64,000 nucleotides of DNA. It comes from Rhodobacterales bacterium 52_120_T64 (GTDB lineage: Bacteria > Pseudomonadota > Alphaproteobacteria > Rhodobacterales > Rhodobacteraceae). Positions 17,318-26,808 of this stretch are shown here, one piece after another. Numbering within the stretch: position 1 is the stretch's first letter; every line of letters begins with the position of its first letter. The stretch covers positions 21,392 through 85,391 of the forward strand of contig MABA01000020.1 in NCBI GenBank assembly GCA_002162875.1, in the 5' to 3' direction. The translations under genes and the position numbers were made by a program. The notes beneath the pieces are model-generated. The model saw only the letters and a program-made list of their open reading frames with translations, was not told where the DNA came from and ran no database searches.

Positions 17318-18031
17318 ATGACGTCATCGGTACCCAATATTTGCAAGAGTTGTTCGTTGCATTGCGATCACGACAGTTTTTGCGCTCGCTTGACCAACGA
17401 TGAACTTATTCAGTTAAATGAAAAATCTCACTCAGCCAGCATGAAACGAGGGGACACCCTATCTGGCGAGGCGTTAACACAATGGCCGATTGTCGCCGTT
17501 TCTTCTGGCGTATTAAGTCTGCAACATCTGATGGCGGACGGGCGTAAGTCCATCGCGGCATTATATATGCAGGGTGACATTATTGACCTTCGAGGCATCG
17601 CGAACCGAAACCGATGCAATCTTATTTCTTTAGGTAATTCAGAAGTTTGTAGATTGTCCCCCGACATATTCGAGCGGGTCGCCTCTAGCAACCCGAACGC
17701 CCAAAACAGTATTTGGAGCAACCTTCGACAGCAAACTTTTCGGGCCATAGATCATTCTGTGGACATGTCGAAAAAACAAGCACTGGAAAAATTGGCGTCG
17801 TTCATAATCGAGTGTAATTACCGGGAAACCAGTACGGCAAGTGGGTCTGTAGTTACTAAAATACCTGTGCGTCGCGTGGATTTAGCCGAATATATTGGTG
17901 TCCAACCTGAAACCGTCAGCCGCTGTTTCAAGAACTTAAAGGATCGAGGCGTTTTAGCGTTTAAAAACCTTTCGGTCGTTACAATCCATGACGTTGCCTT
18001 GCTCCAAAAAATCGCAAATGGCGAAAAGTAG
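17318..18031 (+). CDS. CRP/FNR family regulator with N-terminal Cys cluster (FnrL-like oxygen sensor)
   Basis: A 237-residue regulator. The N-terminus has Cys at residues 9, 12, 16 and 22, and further Cys occur in the middle of the effector domain (N-R-N-R-C, S-E-V-C-R). This fits an FNR-type 4Fe-4S oxygen sensor, though the spacing differs from E. coli FNR. Residues 20-140 are the cyclic-nucleotide-like fold; 145-235 form the Crp HTH, with recognition helix V-Q-P-E-T-V-S-R containing the FNR E-x-x-S-R pattern. The ATG at 17318 (AAGG 9 bases before) is chosen over a TTG at 17309. A perfect FNR box precedes it. It lies 119 bases before the first luxI. Confidence 0.85.
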   Translation: MTSSVPNICKSCSLHCDHDSFCARLTNDELIQLNEKSHSASMKRGDTLSGEALTQWPIVAVSSGVLSLQHLMADGRKSIAALYMQGDIIDLRGIANRNRCNLISLGNSEVCRLSPDIFERVASSNPNAQNSIWSNLRQQTFRAIDHSVDMSKKQALEKLASFIIECNYRETSTASGSVVTKIPVRRVDLAEYIGVQPETVSRCFKNLKDRGVLAFKNLSVVTIHDVALLQKIANGEK

Positions 18032-18150
18032 CCAAATACTCGCGGAACGAACCGACTGGATCGGACCGTGCAATCGGCAAAATCTAACGCAATGTAATCA
18101 TAGAATCTTTTCTGTATCTGGGCTAGACTCTCGCAAAAGTAGGTACATGC

Positions 18151-18720
18151 ATGAAAATAACAGTTTTAAGGTTTCCAGCCGACATTATTCATTGGCATTT
18201 GGTTAAGAACTTCCTTCTCCTTCGTAAAGAAGTATTTGTCGACAAAATGGATTGGCCTCTTTTTCATGCTGAATCAATGGAGTTCGAGCAATATGATACT
18301 CTGAGTTCTGTTTACATCATTGCCCATGAGGGAGACCAAGTGATTGGTGGCGCGAGGTTGGTTAGAACAGATCAATCCCAAAGTTTTGGAAAAATTGTAT
18401 ATTCATACATGATTAGAGATGCTTACCTAAAAAACCTACCTGGATTGCCTCCCGAAATCTGCGCGGAAGAGCCGCCTGTTGACTCAAAAGTCTGGGAACT
18501 TACCAGATTTACTTCTCTGGACAACATGTGGGTCGGTCGCGGCATTTTGGAAAGATGTAACCTGTTTCTGAACGAAGAAGGCGCTAAGGAGTGCCTATTT
18601 CTTGGACCGCCAGCTTTCCTTAGGATGGCACGTTCCATGGGGTATAATGCAAAGCCGATGGGTAAAATCACAGGCAATAAAGATGGCAGATTTTTGGCAT
18701 TCAGCTGTGACGTGATTTAG
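18151..18720 (+). CDS. Acyl-homoserine lactone synthase (LuxI family), first copy
   Basis: A 189-residue autoinducer synthase that joins an acyl-ACP to S-adenosylmethionine. The invariant LuxI residues are readable: Arg25, Phe29, Trp35, Glu44, Asp49 (in E-F-E-Q-Y-D), Arg69 (G-G-A-R-L), and Glu/Arg in W-E-L-T-R-F near residue 120. The protein should be active. The acyl chain cannot be told from sequence. The gene lies between an FNR-like regulator and a luxR gene on the same strand. No convincing lux box was found in its 119-base upstream gap, leaving open control by the FNR-like protein or the downstream LuxR. Confidence 0.92.
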   Translation: MKITVLRFPADIIHWHLVKNFLLLRKEVFVDKMDWPLFHAESMEFEQYDTLSSVYIIAHEGDQVIGGARLVRTDQSQSFGKIVYSYMIRDAYLKNLPGLPPEICAEEPPVDSKVWELTRFTSLDNMWVGRGILERCNLFLNEEGAKECLFLGPPAFLRMARSMGYNAKPMGKITGNKDGRFLAFSCDVI

Positions 18721-18876
18721 TGCCAAACTATCGTACAATTACAGGGACTTGCCCAATAGCATACCAACTTGACACACGCTATGTATGTTGTACTTTGTGA
18801 TATTGTATTTATATTTATTTATTGATTTTGCCAAAAAAAATTATACTTTTAGATAATATCTCATCAGAGGGATCCA

Positions 18877-19494
18877 ATGCTTAAATCCATAATTCCAAAT
18901 TTTGAATCAGAAATTTCGTCGCTTAGATTTCTGGGCGAGTCCGGCTTTATTATGGCGTTCAATATGACGTTTCGCGGACCAGAATACCTCCATTCGGAAT
19001 ATTCAGAAGAATGGCAAAAAATTTACGAGGAAAAGAACTACTTTTTTGTCGACCCGGTATTAATTTGGTGCGTCACAAAAAGCGGAAGTAAACGGTGGTC
19101 CGACATCAAGCTGCCAGACATTCGGGGTGTTATGAAAGAAGCGCACAAACACGGTTTGATTTACGGAGCTGCATTTTCTCGCAAATCTATGAACAAGCGT
19201 TCGTTTTTAACAATTTCTCGACCTGACCGGGAATTTACCGACGAAGAAATATCGCACCTTGAGGAAAAGTTCAATAATTTGGTCGGCTATGTTGTCGGTC
19301 AATGCGGCCTAACGAGCAAAGAACTCGATGCGTTGCGCGGGCTCAGAGATGGGCTGAGCTATAAGCAAATTGCTGTCGAGCTCGAAATTTCGGTCCCTAC
19401 CGTTAAAAGCCGCGCTGAACGAGCCAAAGGCAAATTGGGGGCGAAAACTACAACACAGGCTGTTGCCATGGCCTCCACCCGGAACTTCATTTGA
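18877..19494 (+). CDS. LuxR family quorum-sensing regulator
   Basis: A 205-residue protein with an N-terminal autoinducer-binding domain (about 15-135) and a C-terminal LuxR HTH (about 140-200). Typical ligand-pocket positions are present: Trp and Tyr in E-E-W-Q-K-I-Y, the D-P of F-V-D-P-V, Trp in S-K-R-W-S-D and Gly in H-G-L-I-Y-G. The HTH reads L-T-S-K-E-L-D-A-L-R-G then K-Q-I-A-V-E-L-E-I-S-V-P-T-V-K-S-R. It is rather short for the family (about 235-250) but both domains look complete. GAGGGATCCA precedes the ATG. It is flanked by two luxI genes, and could respond to either signal. Confidence 0.92.
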   Translation: MLKSIIPNFESEISSLRFLGESGFIMAFNMTFRGPEYLHSEYSEEWQKIYEEKNYFFVDPVLIWCVTKSGSKRWSDIKLPDIRGVMKEAHKHGLIYGAAFSRKSMNKRSFLTISRPDREFTDEEISHLEEKFNNLVGYVVGQCGLTSKELDALRGLRDGLSYKQIAVELEISVPTVKSRAERAKGKLGAKTTTQAVAMASTRNFI

Positions 19495-19510
19495 TCGCTA
19501 AAAACAACAC

Positions 19511-19540
19511 AGGCTGGGCGGTTATGTGCCGCCCACGCCT
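19511..19540. terminator. Hairpin between convergent luxR and second luxI
   Basis: TGGGCGG-TTATGTG-CCGCCCA, extended by AGGC/GCCT across a one-base bulge, forms an 11-base-pair stem in the 44-base gap between the two convergent genes. It can serve as a bidirectional terminator, although T-runs on both sides are weak. Confidence 0.55.
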
Positions 19541-20126
19541 AATGCAAACTCAACGCAAGCTTCAAAACACCGACTTTTGTTAACATTTCGTCGACTTCGA
19601 TTTCAGGACCGACAATTTCGACATCAAGACCGAGGTAGTCCGTCCAACGTGCCCACTGGGAAGGCATCAATCCAATGATTTGTGACGCGCCCAAGGTACG
19701 GGCTGCACTCGTCATTTCAGCGACCAAGCTGGCCTGAACTCGTGTTCGACGTCTTTCCGACACATCATCTGAAATAAACACACGTGACGCTTCCCAAATA
19801 TGAGAGGCGACGGGGGCCTCATAATCCAGCAAATTGCACGGCAAAGTATTAAGCAAACCGCGTTGCGCATCGCGGATCATGTAGGAATAGACACCACATT
19901 CGGCAGTAGTAGGTGTCAAACGTACGCCGGCAAGAACCTTGCCATCTTCATGTACAGCGATCCAGCGGCTAGCCGGAGTATCATACTGATCATATTCCAT
20001 CCCATCTGCCTCGGGGAATACCCAATTCGCCTCCATGAACAACGAGCGTTTGCGCGCGCGAAAAAGGGTCGTGAACAAATCACCGTAGGTGTGCAAATTG
20101 TCAAAGGATATTGTTGTCGTAAGCAT
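19539..20126 (-). CDS. Acyl-homoserine lactone synthase (LuxI family), second copy
   Basis: A 195-residue second LuxI-type synthase, facing the luxR gene. Conserved residues are intact: an Arg-rich R-A-R-K-R with Phe30, Trp35, E-Y-D-Q-Y-D at 44-49, Arg69 in A-G-V-R-L and W-E-A-S-R-V-F near 115. It is clearly diverged from the first copy (shared invariant positions but little else), so it is not a recent duplicate and may make a different signal. GGAGGCTACC before the ATG is a good ribosome site. A dyad about 70-90 bases upstream is a possible LuxR site. Confidence 0.92.
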   Translation of the reverse strand: MLTTTISFDNLHTYGDLFTTLFRARKRSLFMEANWVFPEADGMEYDQYDTPASRWIAVHEDGKVLAGVRLTPTTAECGVYSYMIRDAQRGLLNTLPCNLLDYEAPVASHIWEASRVFISDDVSERRRTRVQASLVAEMTSAARTLGASQIIGLMPSQWARWTDYLGLDVEIVGPEIEVDEMLTKVGVLKLALSLH

Positions 20127-20197
20127 GGTAGCCTCCAGCTTTTATCGAAACATTCTGTGTTGTGGAACTATTAGTGCAACCCGTTATTATTGCATTT

Positions 20198-20215
20198 GCC
20201 ACCCAGATTAGTGGC
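20198..20215. promoter_or_regulatory. Candidate LuxR-binding dyad upstream of second luxI
   Basis: GCCAC-CCAGATTA-GTGGC is an 18-base dyad with perfect 5-base arms, 72-89 bases before the start of the second luxI. Its length and GC-rich outer arms resemble lux boxes, but it does not match the classical ACCTG consensus. It is a weak candidate only. Confidence 0.25.
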
Positions 20216-21065
20216 TAGCGCCGACATACTTTACCTGCCGAGCTTCACGGGTCTTGTTCATCCTAATTTGTTGTCACAACAACATATTGATATCAGTCTG
20301 CAATCTATTTGCAGGATTATATGTTAATACAACGGGCAACCGTCCAGACTGCCTGTCGTACGGTGAAACTCGCGCACTAATTAGGAGGCGTTGCGCGCTC
20401 TTGAAAGTTGAATACCAATCAAGCGCGGCTTACACTTTTATCGTAAAAGTATCGCCATAAACAAAACACTATTATGCCTCAGTTTAGACTAATACGTTAG
20501 GATTTGCCAAAGGTATTGACACGGGTAAACCGATCAACATTTTCCCGAAAACTGGACTTGAGAAGTGATTTTATTTTGGCGTGGTTTTAATTTGGACTTT
20601 CACACGTTGAAGTGGTTATTGTTGATTAATAACAATGTACTACATCACATTTACCGATATTACTGACAGATTTTTTTCAATTGAGGAGCTGCATTTTTGG
20701 ATAACCAAAAATCGCCTACATGTATGTTTCCACTCTGTTATCTCAGATAATTCTCAAAAACTTATCCAATTAGATATGTCTTTTAAGTGATATTGCCGAA
20801 TCACATAGCAATTCTAAATTGGTATCCAGTAATCGGTGCCTAGCGGAGAAGAATTAAGCTCATATTACGAGGTTTGACGTATTCGCTTGCTGCTTCGCTA
20901 TGTTCGAATTCATTGTGTATACGAGTATTTTGAAGTCAGCGTCCTTTAGGCAGTGTTACCCGTATTTGAGTGATATGTACCATCTCGAGAACCGGCACAG
21001 GGACGCTAGCCGAGTGTTACTAACGAGTTTTGAATTGACCAGTGTAAACGTTTAACTAGTAAGCC
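20216..21065. other. AT-rich gene-poor stretch
   Basis: About 850 bases without a supported gene. The only open frame of note (68 codons from 20254) lacks a ribosome site and any recognisable protein pattern. Stop codons are frequent in all frames and the base composition is more AT-rich than in neighbouring genes, suggesting decayed sequence. No tRNA or rRNA fold was recognised. Confidence 0.5.
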
Positions 21066-21096
21066 AAGGCCTTGCAGTCCGCCACTGCAAGGCCTT
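21066..21096. terminator. Perfect 13-bp hairpin, terminator-like
   Basis: AAGGCCTTGCAGT / ACTGCAAGGCCTT with a CCGCC loop. The stem is perfect and stable, but no T-run follows on either strand. It lies just beyond the end of the broken MFS remnant on the minus strand and may be its former terminator or part of a decayed RNA gene. Confidence 0.45.
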
Positions 21097-21289
21097 GCTG
21101 CTAGTATTGCTCAACATTTCGCGCACTTCGTATTTTGAGACGCACACAGACTAGCGGAATCGTGCCGTATCCACCCACGTCCCTTCGCGTCGAAATGACG
21201 TAAGCGGACATCAAAGCCACATCGCGCGCGAGCAAATGAATAGGCGCATAAATGAGGCAGCGGGTTAGCAGCACTTTGTCGACCATCTA

Positions 21290-21660
21290 GTTCGCTTCCG
21301 TCTCGAGTGGGAAGCTGCGCGAGCAGGCGCCGAATGCCGTTTTAGTGCGCGCGAATCCAGCGGCGAATAAAACGCAGCTAACATAGCCACAAGCAAAATC
21401 ACAAATGCAGCGATCAAGAACTTTAGCGTGCCAAACCCGACATAAGAAATTTCCTCCTGTGATAGGTCCAAAGATACCAGTAATTTCGCCCGCACTTCCT
21501 GCAAAACCATAAACCGCCTCTTGCATTCGTTCGCCTGTCAACTTGGATAATGCCGGCATAAACGTTGACTACATTAAGCCATTATCTGCGGCGATTAGTG
21601 CTGCGCCGATATTTGATATAATAGTAATTTCGAAGAACAGCGCCACAAATCCCAGGAAAG
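21290..21660 (-). pseudogene. Broken remnant of an MFS-type transporter (C-terminal part)
   Basis: Reading leftward from about 21660, one frame gives G-F-V-A-L-F-F-E-I-T-I-I-S-N-I-G-A-A-L-I, then an in-frame TAG near 21571, then M-P-A-L-S-K-L-T-G-E-R and V-Y-G-F-A-G-S-A-G-E-I. The next frame then continues with L-K-F-L-I-A-A-F-V-I-L-L-V-A-M-L-A-A-F-Y. Hydrophobic segments joined by A-L-S-K-L-T-G-E-R and F-A-G-S-A-G resemble helices 10-12 of major facilitator proteins. One stop and one frameshift show that it is not functional. The assignment rests on pattern reading only. Confidence 0.45.
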
Positions 21661-21791
21661 GAGCGCAGCTCCCTCCTCCCAATTAACGACTGTCAATCAG
21701 CGAGGATGACGCCCAAGTATGTAGTGATCTTTGAACAACGACATACCAGTCATAACAGTACGATAGTCCGCCTGTCGCAGCATTAGCTTAC

Positions 21792-21809
21792 AAAAGCGAC
21801 CCCGGTCGC
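21792..21809 (-). terminator. Terminator-like hairpin downstream of malate synthase G
   Basis: On the minus strand GCGACC-GG-GGTCGC is followed by TTTTG, a short rho-independent terminator shape, about 245 bases beyond the glcB stop. The distance makes assignment to glcB likely but not certain. Confidence 0.45.
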
Positions 21810-22054
21810 GATTATGAATGCCGCTCGTCTCGTCATTGTGTAATTTTATGCAATTTGACCGTATTTTGCCGATTTTTCAGAAGTCTTTCACATTTATTTG
21901 AATCTTGCCTGTGTGTTGGCCAGCGGTTTCTAAACTCTAAAAAGTTCAACCTATTCCGTTCCGACGATGGTCGTTAAGCTTGGACCTTGTAGACCAGAGG
22001 CCCAGCCACGCTTTCGTGACTTGTGACGCCTTTAGGGGGAACTATTTAACCCGT

Positions 22055-24202
22055 TCAACGCCGTTGTTTGCGCTCGAGTCTACCTTTGTGCAGCAGCGGT
22101 TCGGTGTAACCGGAAGGCTGCGCAAAGCCTTTGAGGGCCAAATCGCAAGCAGAACGGAAAGCAATATCGGAATATTCGGGGGCCATTGGTCTATAAAACG
22201 GGTCGTCTGAATTCTGCGCGTCGACCACTTTCGCCATGCGCTTGAACGATTCCATCACCTGTTCTTCCGACACGACACCGTGATGCAACCAATTCGCCAT
22301 GTGCTGGCTGGAAATGCGACAAGTTGCGCGATCTTCCATCAGACCGATGTCATTGATGTCTGGTACTTTGGAGCATCCAACACCCTGATCGATCCAGCGC
22401 ACAACGTAACCGAGAATACCTTGTGCGTTGTTATCAAGCTCGGATTTGACTTCGTGCGCGGCCCAGTTGACACCATTTGCTACCGGGATTGTCAAAATAT
22501 CGTCTAGTTTGGAGCGTTTACCGCCGTTGGCCAGCTTTTCCTGAATTTCGACCACGTTGACTTTGTGGTAGTGCGTCGCGTGTAAGGTTGCACCTGTCGG
22601 ACTTGGGACCCAAGCACAGTTGGCGCCCGATTTCGGATGGTCTATTTTCTCCTTAAGCATGTTCGCCATAAGATCGGGCATCGCCCACATACCTTTGCCG
22701 ATTTGTGCTTTGCCACGCAGGCCGCAAGCAAGACCAACATCCACGTTGTTGTCCTCATAGGCGGCAATCCAGTTGGTGTTTTTCATATCGCCTTTACGAA
22801 CCATCGCGCCCGCTTCCATCGACGTGTGGATTTCATCACCGGTGCGATCAAGGAAACCGGTGTTGATGAAGGCAACACGACTTTTAGCGGCGCGAATGCA
22901 TTCTTTGAGGTTAACGGTTGTGCGGCGTTCCTCGTCCATAATTCCGATTTTCACCGTGTTTAATGGCAAACCAAGAACCGCTTCGACACGGATGAATATT
23001 TCGTTAGTGAAGGCAACTTCTTCAGGGCCGTGCATTTTCGGTTTGACAATGTAAACCGAACCATGCGCGGAGTTGCGTGTTCCTTCGGTTTTCTTAAGGT
23101 CATGCATCGCACCGAGGGTCGTGAACATTGCGTCCGTCAGCCCCTCGAAAACCTCATCCCCATTTTGATCGAGAATTGAAGGATTGGTCATCAGATGGCC
23201 AACATTGCGAACCAGCATCAGAGCGCGGGTTTTTATTGCAAGGTTGCTTCCATCAGGAGCCGTGAAAGCCTTGTTCTGTGCCAGCTTACGCTCGATCAGG
23301 TTTCCGTCTTTGGAAACCGTTTCGACTAAATCTCCGCGCATTAGACCGAACCAGTTAGTGTAAGCGAGCACTTTATCTTCCGCATCGACCGCAGCCACGG
23401 AGTCCTCACAATCCATGATCGCTGTCACGGCGGATTCCAGAATCACATCGGCGACGTGCGCTGCATCAGTTCGGCCGATCTGATTTTCCGCATCGATGAT
23501 AACCTCAATATGAAGGCCGTTTTTGCGTAACAGGATCGAAGTCGGACTATCTGGATTGCCGAGGTAGCCGGCGAACTGAGATGGATCAGCGAGACTTGTT
23601 TCACCAATTTTGAGTGCGCCGTTAACAACAGAATACCCAGTGGCATCTTTGTGGGAACCCTGTGCAAGTGGCGCGGAGTCATCAAGAAATTCTTTCGCCC
23701 ATGCAACCACACGCGCGCCGCGCTCTGGATCAAAGGGACCTTTTGCGGCCACGTCACCAAGCGCATCAGTACCGTAGAGGGCATCGTATAAACTGCCCCA
23801 ACGCGCGTTCGCCGCGTTAAGTGCGTAGCGTGCGTTCATGATTGGCACAACCAACTGGGGTCCAGGGATAGTTGCGATCTCCGGATCTACGTTTTCTGTT
23901 TCGATCTGGAAATCGTCGCCTTTTGGTACGAGATACCCAATCTCTGACAGGAAGGATTTGTACCCTTCGAGATCTTGCTCCGGCCCCTTATGGGCGATAT
24001 GCCAACCATTAATATTCTGCTGAATTTCATCGCGTTTCGATAGCAGAGCACGATTTGTCGGTGTCATATCTTCTACGAGTTTCGCAAAACCTGACCAGAA
24101 TGCTTCCGCATTAACACCGGTCCCTGGAAGGGCTTGTTTTTCGGCGAATTCGAAAAGTTCAGTAGCAATCTGTAGACCATAAAGGTTGACGCGATCAGTC
24201 AT
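22055..24202 (-). CDS. glcB: Malate synthase G
   Basis: A 715-residue monomeric malate synthase, condensing glyoxylate with acetyl-CoA to malate. Length is typical of isoform G (about 720-730) and far above isoform A. Family segments are clear: [14 protein letters not shown] near residue 330, [15 protein letters not shown] near 420, [13 protein letters not shown] near 455 and [12 protein letters not shown] near 640. The ATG at 24202 is used because GGAG lies 8 bases before it. It allows growth on C2 units, or uses glyoxylate from purine, glycolate or methylamine breakdown; no isocitrate lyase or glycolate oxidase lies beside it. Confidence 0.95.
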   Translation of the reverse strand: MTDRVNLYGLQIATELFEFAEKQALPGTGVNAEAFWSGFAKLVEDMTPTNRALLSKRDEIQQNINGWHIAHKGPEQDLEGYKSFLSEIGYLVPKGDDFQIETENVDPEIATIPGPQLVVPIMNARYALNAANARWGSLYDALYGTDALGDVAAKGPFDPERGARVVAWAKEFLDDSAPLAQGSHKDATGYSVVNGALKIGETSLADPSQFAGYLGNPDSPTSILLRKNGLHIEVIIDAENQIGRTDAAHVADVILESAVTAIMDCEDSVAAVDAEDKVLAYTNWFGLMRGDLVETVSKDGNLIERKLAQNKAFTAPDGSNLAIKTRALMLVRNVGHLMTNPSILDQNGDEVFEGLTDAMFTTLGAMHDLKKTEGTRNSAHGSVYIVKPKMHGPEEVAFTNEIFIRVEAVLGLPLNTVKIGIMDEERRTTVNLKECIRAAKSRVAFINTGFLDRTGDEIHTSMEAGAMVRKGDMKNTNWIAAYEDNNVDVGLACGLRGKAQIGKGMWAMPDLMANMLKEKIDHPKSGANCAWVPSPTGATLHATHYHKVNVVEIQEKLANGGKRSKLDDILTIPVANGVNWAAHEVKSELDNNAQGILGYVVRWIDQGVGCSKVPDINDIGLMEDRATCRISSQHMANWLHHGVVSEEQVMESFKRMAKVVDAQNSDDPFYRPMAPEYSDIAFRSACDLALKGFAQPSGYTEPLLHKGRLERKQRR

Positions 24203-24528
24203 GTTCGACTCCATTGTATATTTTTGTATGCCGAAGTATCTTCGTCAACCGAAAATGCAAAGATAATTCTTATCAATTTGCTGATATTGGATAGTTTATA
24301 GTCAATCGTGATTGCACAGATAAATTAGCCCACCACTTTATATCGAAACTGAAGGATAATCCTGGATAAAACCATCGTTTCTAGATGATTGTAACTGGAA
24401 GCATACCCCCCCCTCCGACGAATATCCGCTTTGCCCGCAGCGCCGCCATCTATTGTAGTTTCGGGTTAATATTGTCTTTTGGGGAATTCAGAGCTAAGTG
24501 TTTCGAAAGTCATTTTTGTGAGCCATTT

Positions 24529-25311
24529 ATGAAATGCGAACCAATTACATTGGGCGATAAACTAACGCCACCTGTATCCCAAAAACCGCGTTTCAAAGTC
24601 GGTGCGTGGTTGAGAAATGCAGTATACTCGCTGCTGAACCTCGCCCTGCTGACGGCAATATTCGCTTTTCCCTTATGGTGGTTATTAATGCGTCCCAATA
24701 TGGACAGAAACCTCATGTTGGTCCTTTTGACGACATTGATCGCAACGTGGTTGTTTGTTTATCGCCGGCGCCGAGCCACCAAAGCGACACCCGCAAGGAC
24801 TCATTCCTTACTGGCCAATGACTGCCAGGGATTCATGCGCGACCTGCGATTGGATACGAAAACAGTTGTTTTTGATGGCAGCAATATTTACCACTTTGGG
24901 CATAACAATGGATTAGACGCACAACCGCTTGGAATGATTGTGCACAAACTGCGGACTGAAGGGTATCGTATCATCTGTTTCTTTGACGCCAACATTTATT
25001 ACACTCTGTGTAAACACGGTGCATTCCGCAGCGATCAACAACATTCGTTGGCGATGCTTGAAGACATTTTTGGGCTGAGGAGAGATGAAATCTACGTGGT
25101 GCCAAGTGGAGTTCAGGCGGATAAATACGTTCTGGATTGTTTGAAGCACCTGCCCATATCATTTGCCGTAACCAACGACCAATTCCGCGATTATGCTAAG
25201 AAATACCCTACGGTGATGAAGGGAAATCAATGGCGTAAAGGTGTGGTGATTTCAAAAGGTGAAATCAAGTTGCAGCAACATCGCTTTCAAAATCCCACTC
25301 GATTGAATTAA
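24529..25311 (+). CDS. Membrane-anchored NYN/PIN-like ribonuclease candidate (Zc3h12a-type)
   Basis: A 260-residue protein. Two hydrophobic helices lie at about residues 33-52 and 57-75 (LLNLALLTAIFAFPLWWLLM; LMLVLLTTLIATWLFVY), followed by an Arg-rich cytoplasmic flank. The C-terminal domain (about 105-245) has the acidic pattern of the Zc3h12a/NYN ribonuclease group: V-F-D-G-S-N-I-Y-H-F-G, I-C-F-F-D-A-N-I-Y-Y, Q-A-D-K-Y-V-L-D and V-T-N-D-Q-F-R-D-Y. The Asp residues should chelate the catalytic metal. Target RNA is unknown. The start is uncertain: the frame is open to an ATG at 24385, but 24529 fits the domain layout better. It is a single gene with no obvious operon. Confidence 0.7.
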   Translation: MKCEPITLGDKLTPPVSQKPRFKVGAWLRNAVYSLLNLALLTAIFAFPLWWLLMRPNMDRNLMLVLLTTLIATWLFVYRRRRATKATPARTHSLLANDCQGFMRDLRLDTKTVVFDGSNIYHFGHNNGLDAQPLGMIVHKLRTEGYRIICFFDANIYYTLCKHGAFRSDQQHSLAMLEDIFGLRRDEIYVVPSGVQADKYVLDCLKHLPISFAVTNDQFRDYAKKYPTVMKGNQWRKGVVISKGEIKLQQHRFQNPTRLN

Positions 25312-25461
25312 GCCGCTAACACCCTAAGCCAAGACTTCAACACCGCTGAGCTGAAGTTTAGTCAGCTATTCAGCGCGGCCCACTCGTTTCTTGCTGCTCT
25401 AAATCCACAACGGTAATATGATGCAACCAAGTGGCCATAATTCAAGCCACACCGGTCTACT

Positions 25462-26625
25462 TTACAGACACGCACGTATTCGTTTGATAGCTTCTTGAAT
25501 ACTATCGATATCCGCAGCATAGGAAAAGCGGATATACCCCTCTCCCCACTCGCCAAAACTTGTGCCTGCAATGGTTGCTACGCCGGCTTCATTAAGGAAT
25601 TTGTCCTGCGCTTCACGAGCGGTTAAACCAGTCGCTTCTATATTGGGAAAGGCATAAAAAGCACCAGCGGCGTCTGCACAGCGGAATCCTGGGATCTGGT
25701 TCAGTTCCGAAACAATTATCTTACGTCTCTGATCAAAGGCGGCCACCATTTCACGCACGGCGTCTTGCGGCCCAGTCAGCGCGGCAAGACCCGCATACTG
25801 GCTGGCCGCATTAACGCAGGAGTGATCATTGATACAAAGGCGAACAGTATGATCTACCAGTGCATCCGGCCAGATAGCATAGCCTAGCCGCCATCCAGTC
25901 ATCGCATACGTCTTTGACCAACCATCCAACACAATCAACCGATCCCGAATTTCAGGGTATTGCAAAAGACTTACGTGCTCGCGCCCTTCATAAAGCATCT
26001 GGCTATAGATTTCATCGGACAGCAGGGCGACATGTGGGTGATCGGTCAAACCCGCAACGAGCCTATCGATTTCCGCTTTAGGTGTTACGCCACCCGTTGG
26101 ATTTGCGGGACTGTTGATGATGATCAGACGGGTCGCGGGTGTGATCTGCGCAAGAACGGCCTCGGCGTCGAAAGCAAAGCCGTTTTCCTCTTTCAGTGCA
26201 ATCGGAACCGGCGTCGCGCCGCTGTATTTGATAACGGATTCATAAATAGGGAACCCTGGATTTGGGTACATAATTTCAGCCCCCGGTTCTCCGAACATAA
26301 GTACCGCAAAAAACATTGTTGGTTTACCGCCCGGAACAACAACTACATTGTCTGGACTCACCGAAACGTTATGCCGATTTTCCAAATCGGCAGCCACAGC
26401 CTCGCGTAATGCGGGGATGCCGTTCGCAGGCGTATACCCATGATGCCCGTCCCGAAGCGCTTTTATTCCAGCCTCGACGATATGATCTGGTGTACGGAAA
26501 TCTGGTTGCCCGATCCCTAGGTTAATAATGTCTTTGCCCTGCGCTGCGAGCTTTTGTGCCTGTGCAAGGACATCGAAAGCAGATTCAGTACCTAGGCGGT
26601 TAAGCGATTTGGCAGTCTGAAGCAT
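25462..26625 (-). CDS. PLP-dependent aminotransferase (class I/II, aspartate aminotransferase family)
   Basis: A 387-residue fold-type I aminotransferase. Family marks are I-N-L-G-I-G-Q-P-D-F near residue 34, N-S-P-A-N-P-T-G-G near 170, and the PLP-lysine motif S-K-T-Y-A-M-T-G-W-R-L-G-Y near 235. It resembles subgroup I-gamma enzymes acting on aspartate, aromatic amino acids or related 2-oxo acids; specificity cannot be read. AAGGACATTAAAA before the ATG is a fair ribosome site. It is divergent from an aldo/keto reductase gene across 183 AT-rich bases, so they may share regulation with the sugar-acid island that begins here. Confidence 0.88.
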   Translation of the reverse strand: MLQTAKSLNRLGTESAFDVLAQAQKLAAQGKDIINLGIGQPDFRTPDHIVEAGIKALRDGHHGYTPANGIPALREAVAADLENRHNVSVSPDNVVVVPGGKPTMFFAVLMFGEPGAEIMYPNPGFPIYESVIKYSGATPVPIALKEENGFAFDAEAVLAQITPATRLIIINSPANPTGGVTPKAEIDRLVAGLTDHPHVALLSDEIYSQMLYEGREHVSLLQYPEIRDRLIVLDGWSKTYAMTGWRLGYAIWPDALVDHTVRLCINDHSCVNAASQYAGLAALTGPQDAVREMVAAFDQRRKIIVSELNQIPGFRCADAAGAFYAFPNIEATGLTAREAQDKFLNEAGVATIAGTSFGEWGEGYIRFSYAADIDSIQEAIKRIRACL

Positions 26626-26808
26626 TTTTAATGTCCTTCTTTTTCAGTAATTTTGCACGCGCGAGTGATGTCTTTGCCCGAATTAATCATATTATCATAC
26701 TAATATCTTTATTCAGCAATAAAAAGCTGATAATAACACCACAACCATTCTTCTATCACTAATCGCAAACACCGGAATGATCTACACCCCAAGTATTGGA
26801 GAAACACA

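Noticed and set aside
20254..20460. 68-codon plus-strand open frame after the second luxI
   Set aside because: No ribosome site and no family resemblance; lies in AT-rich, stop-dense sequence.
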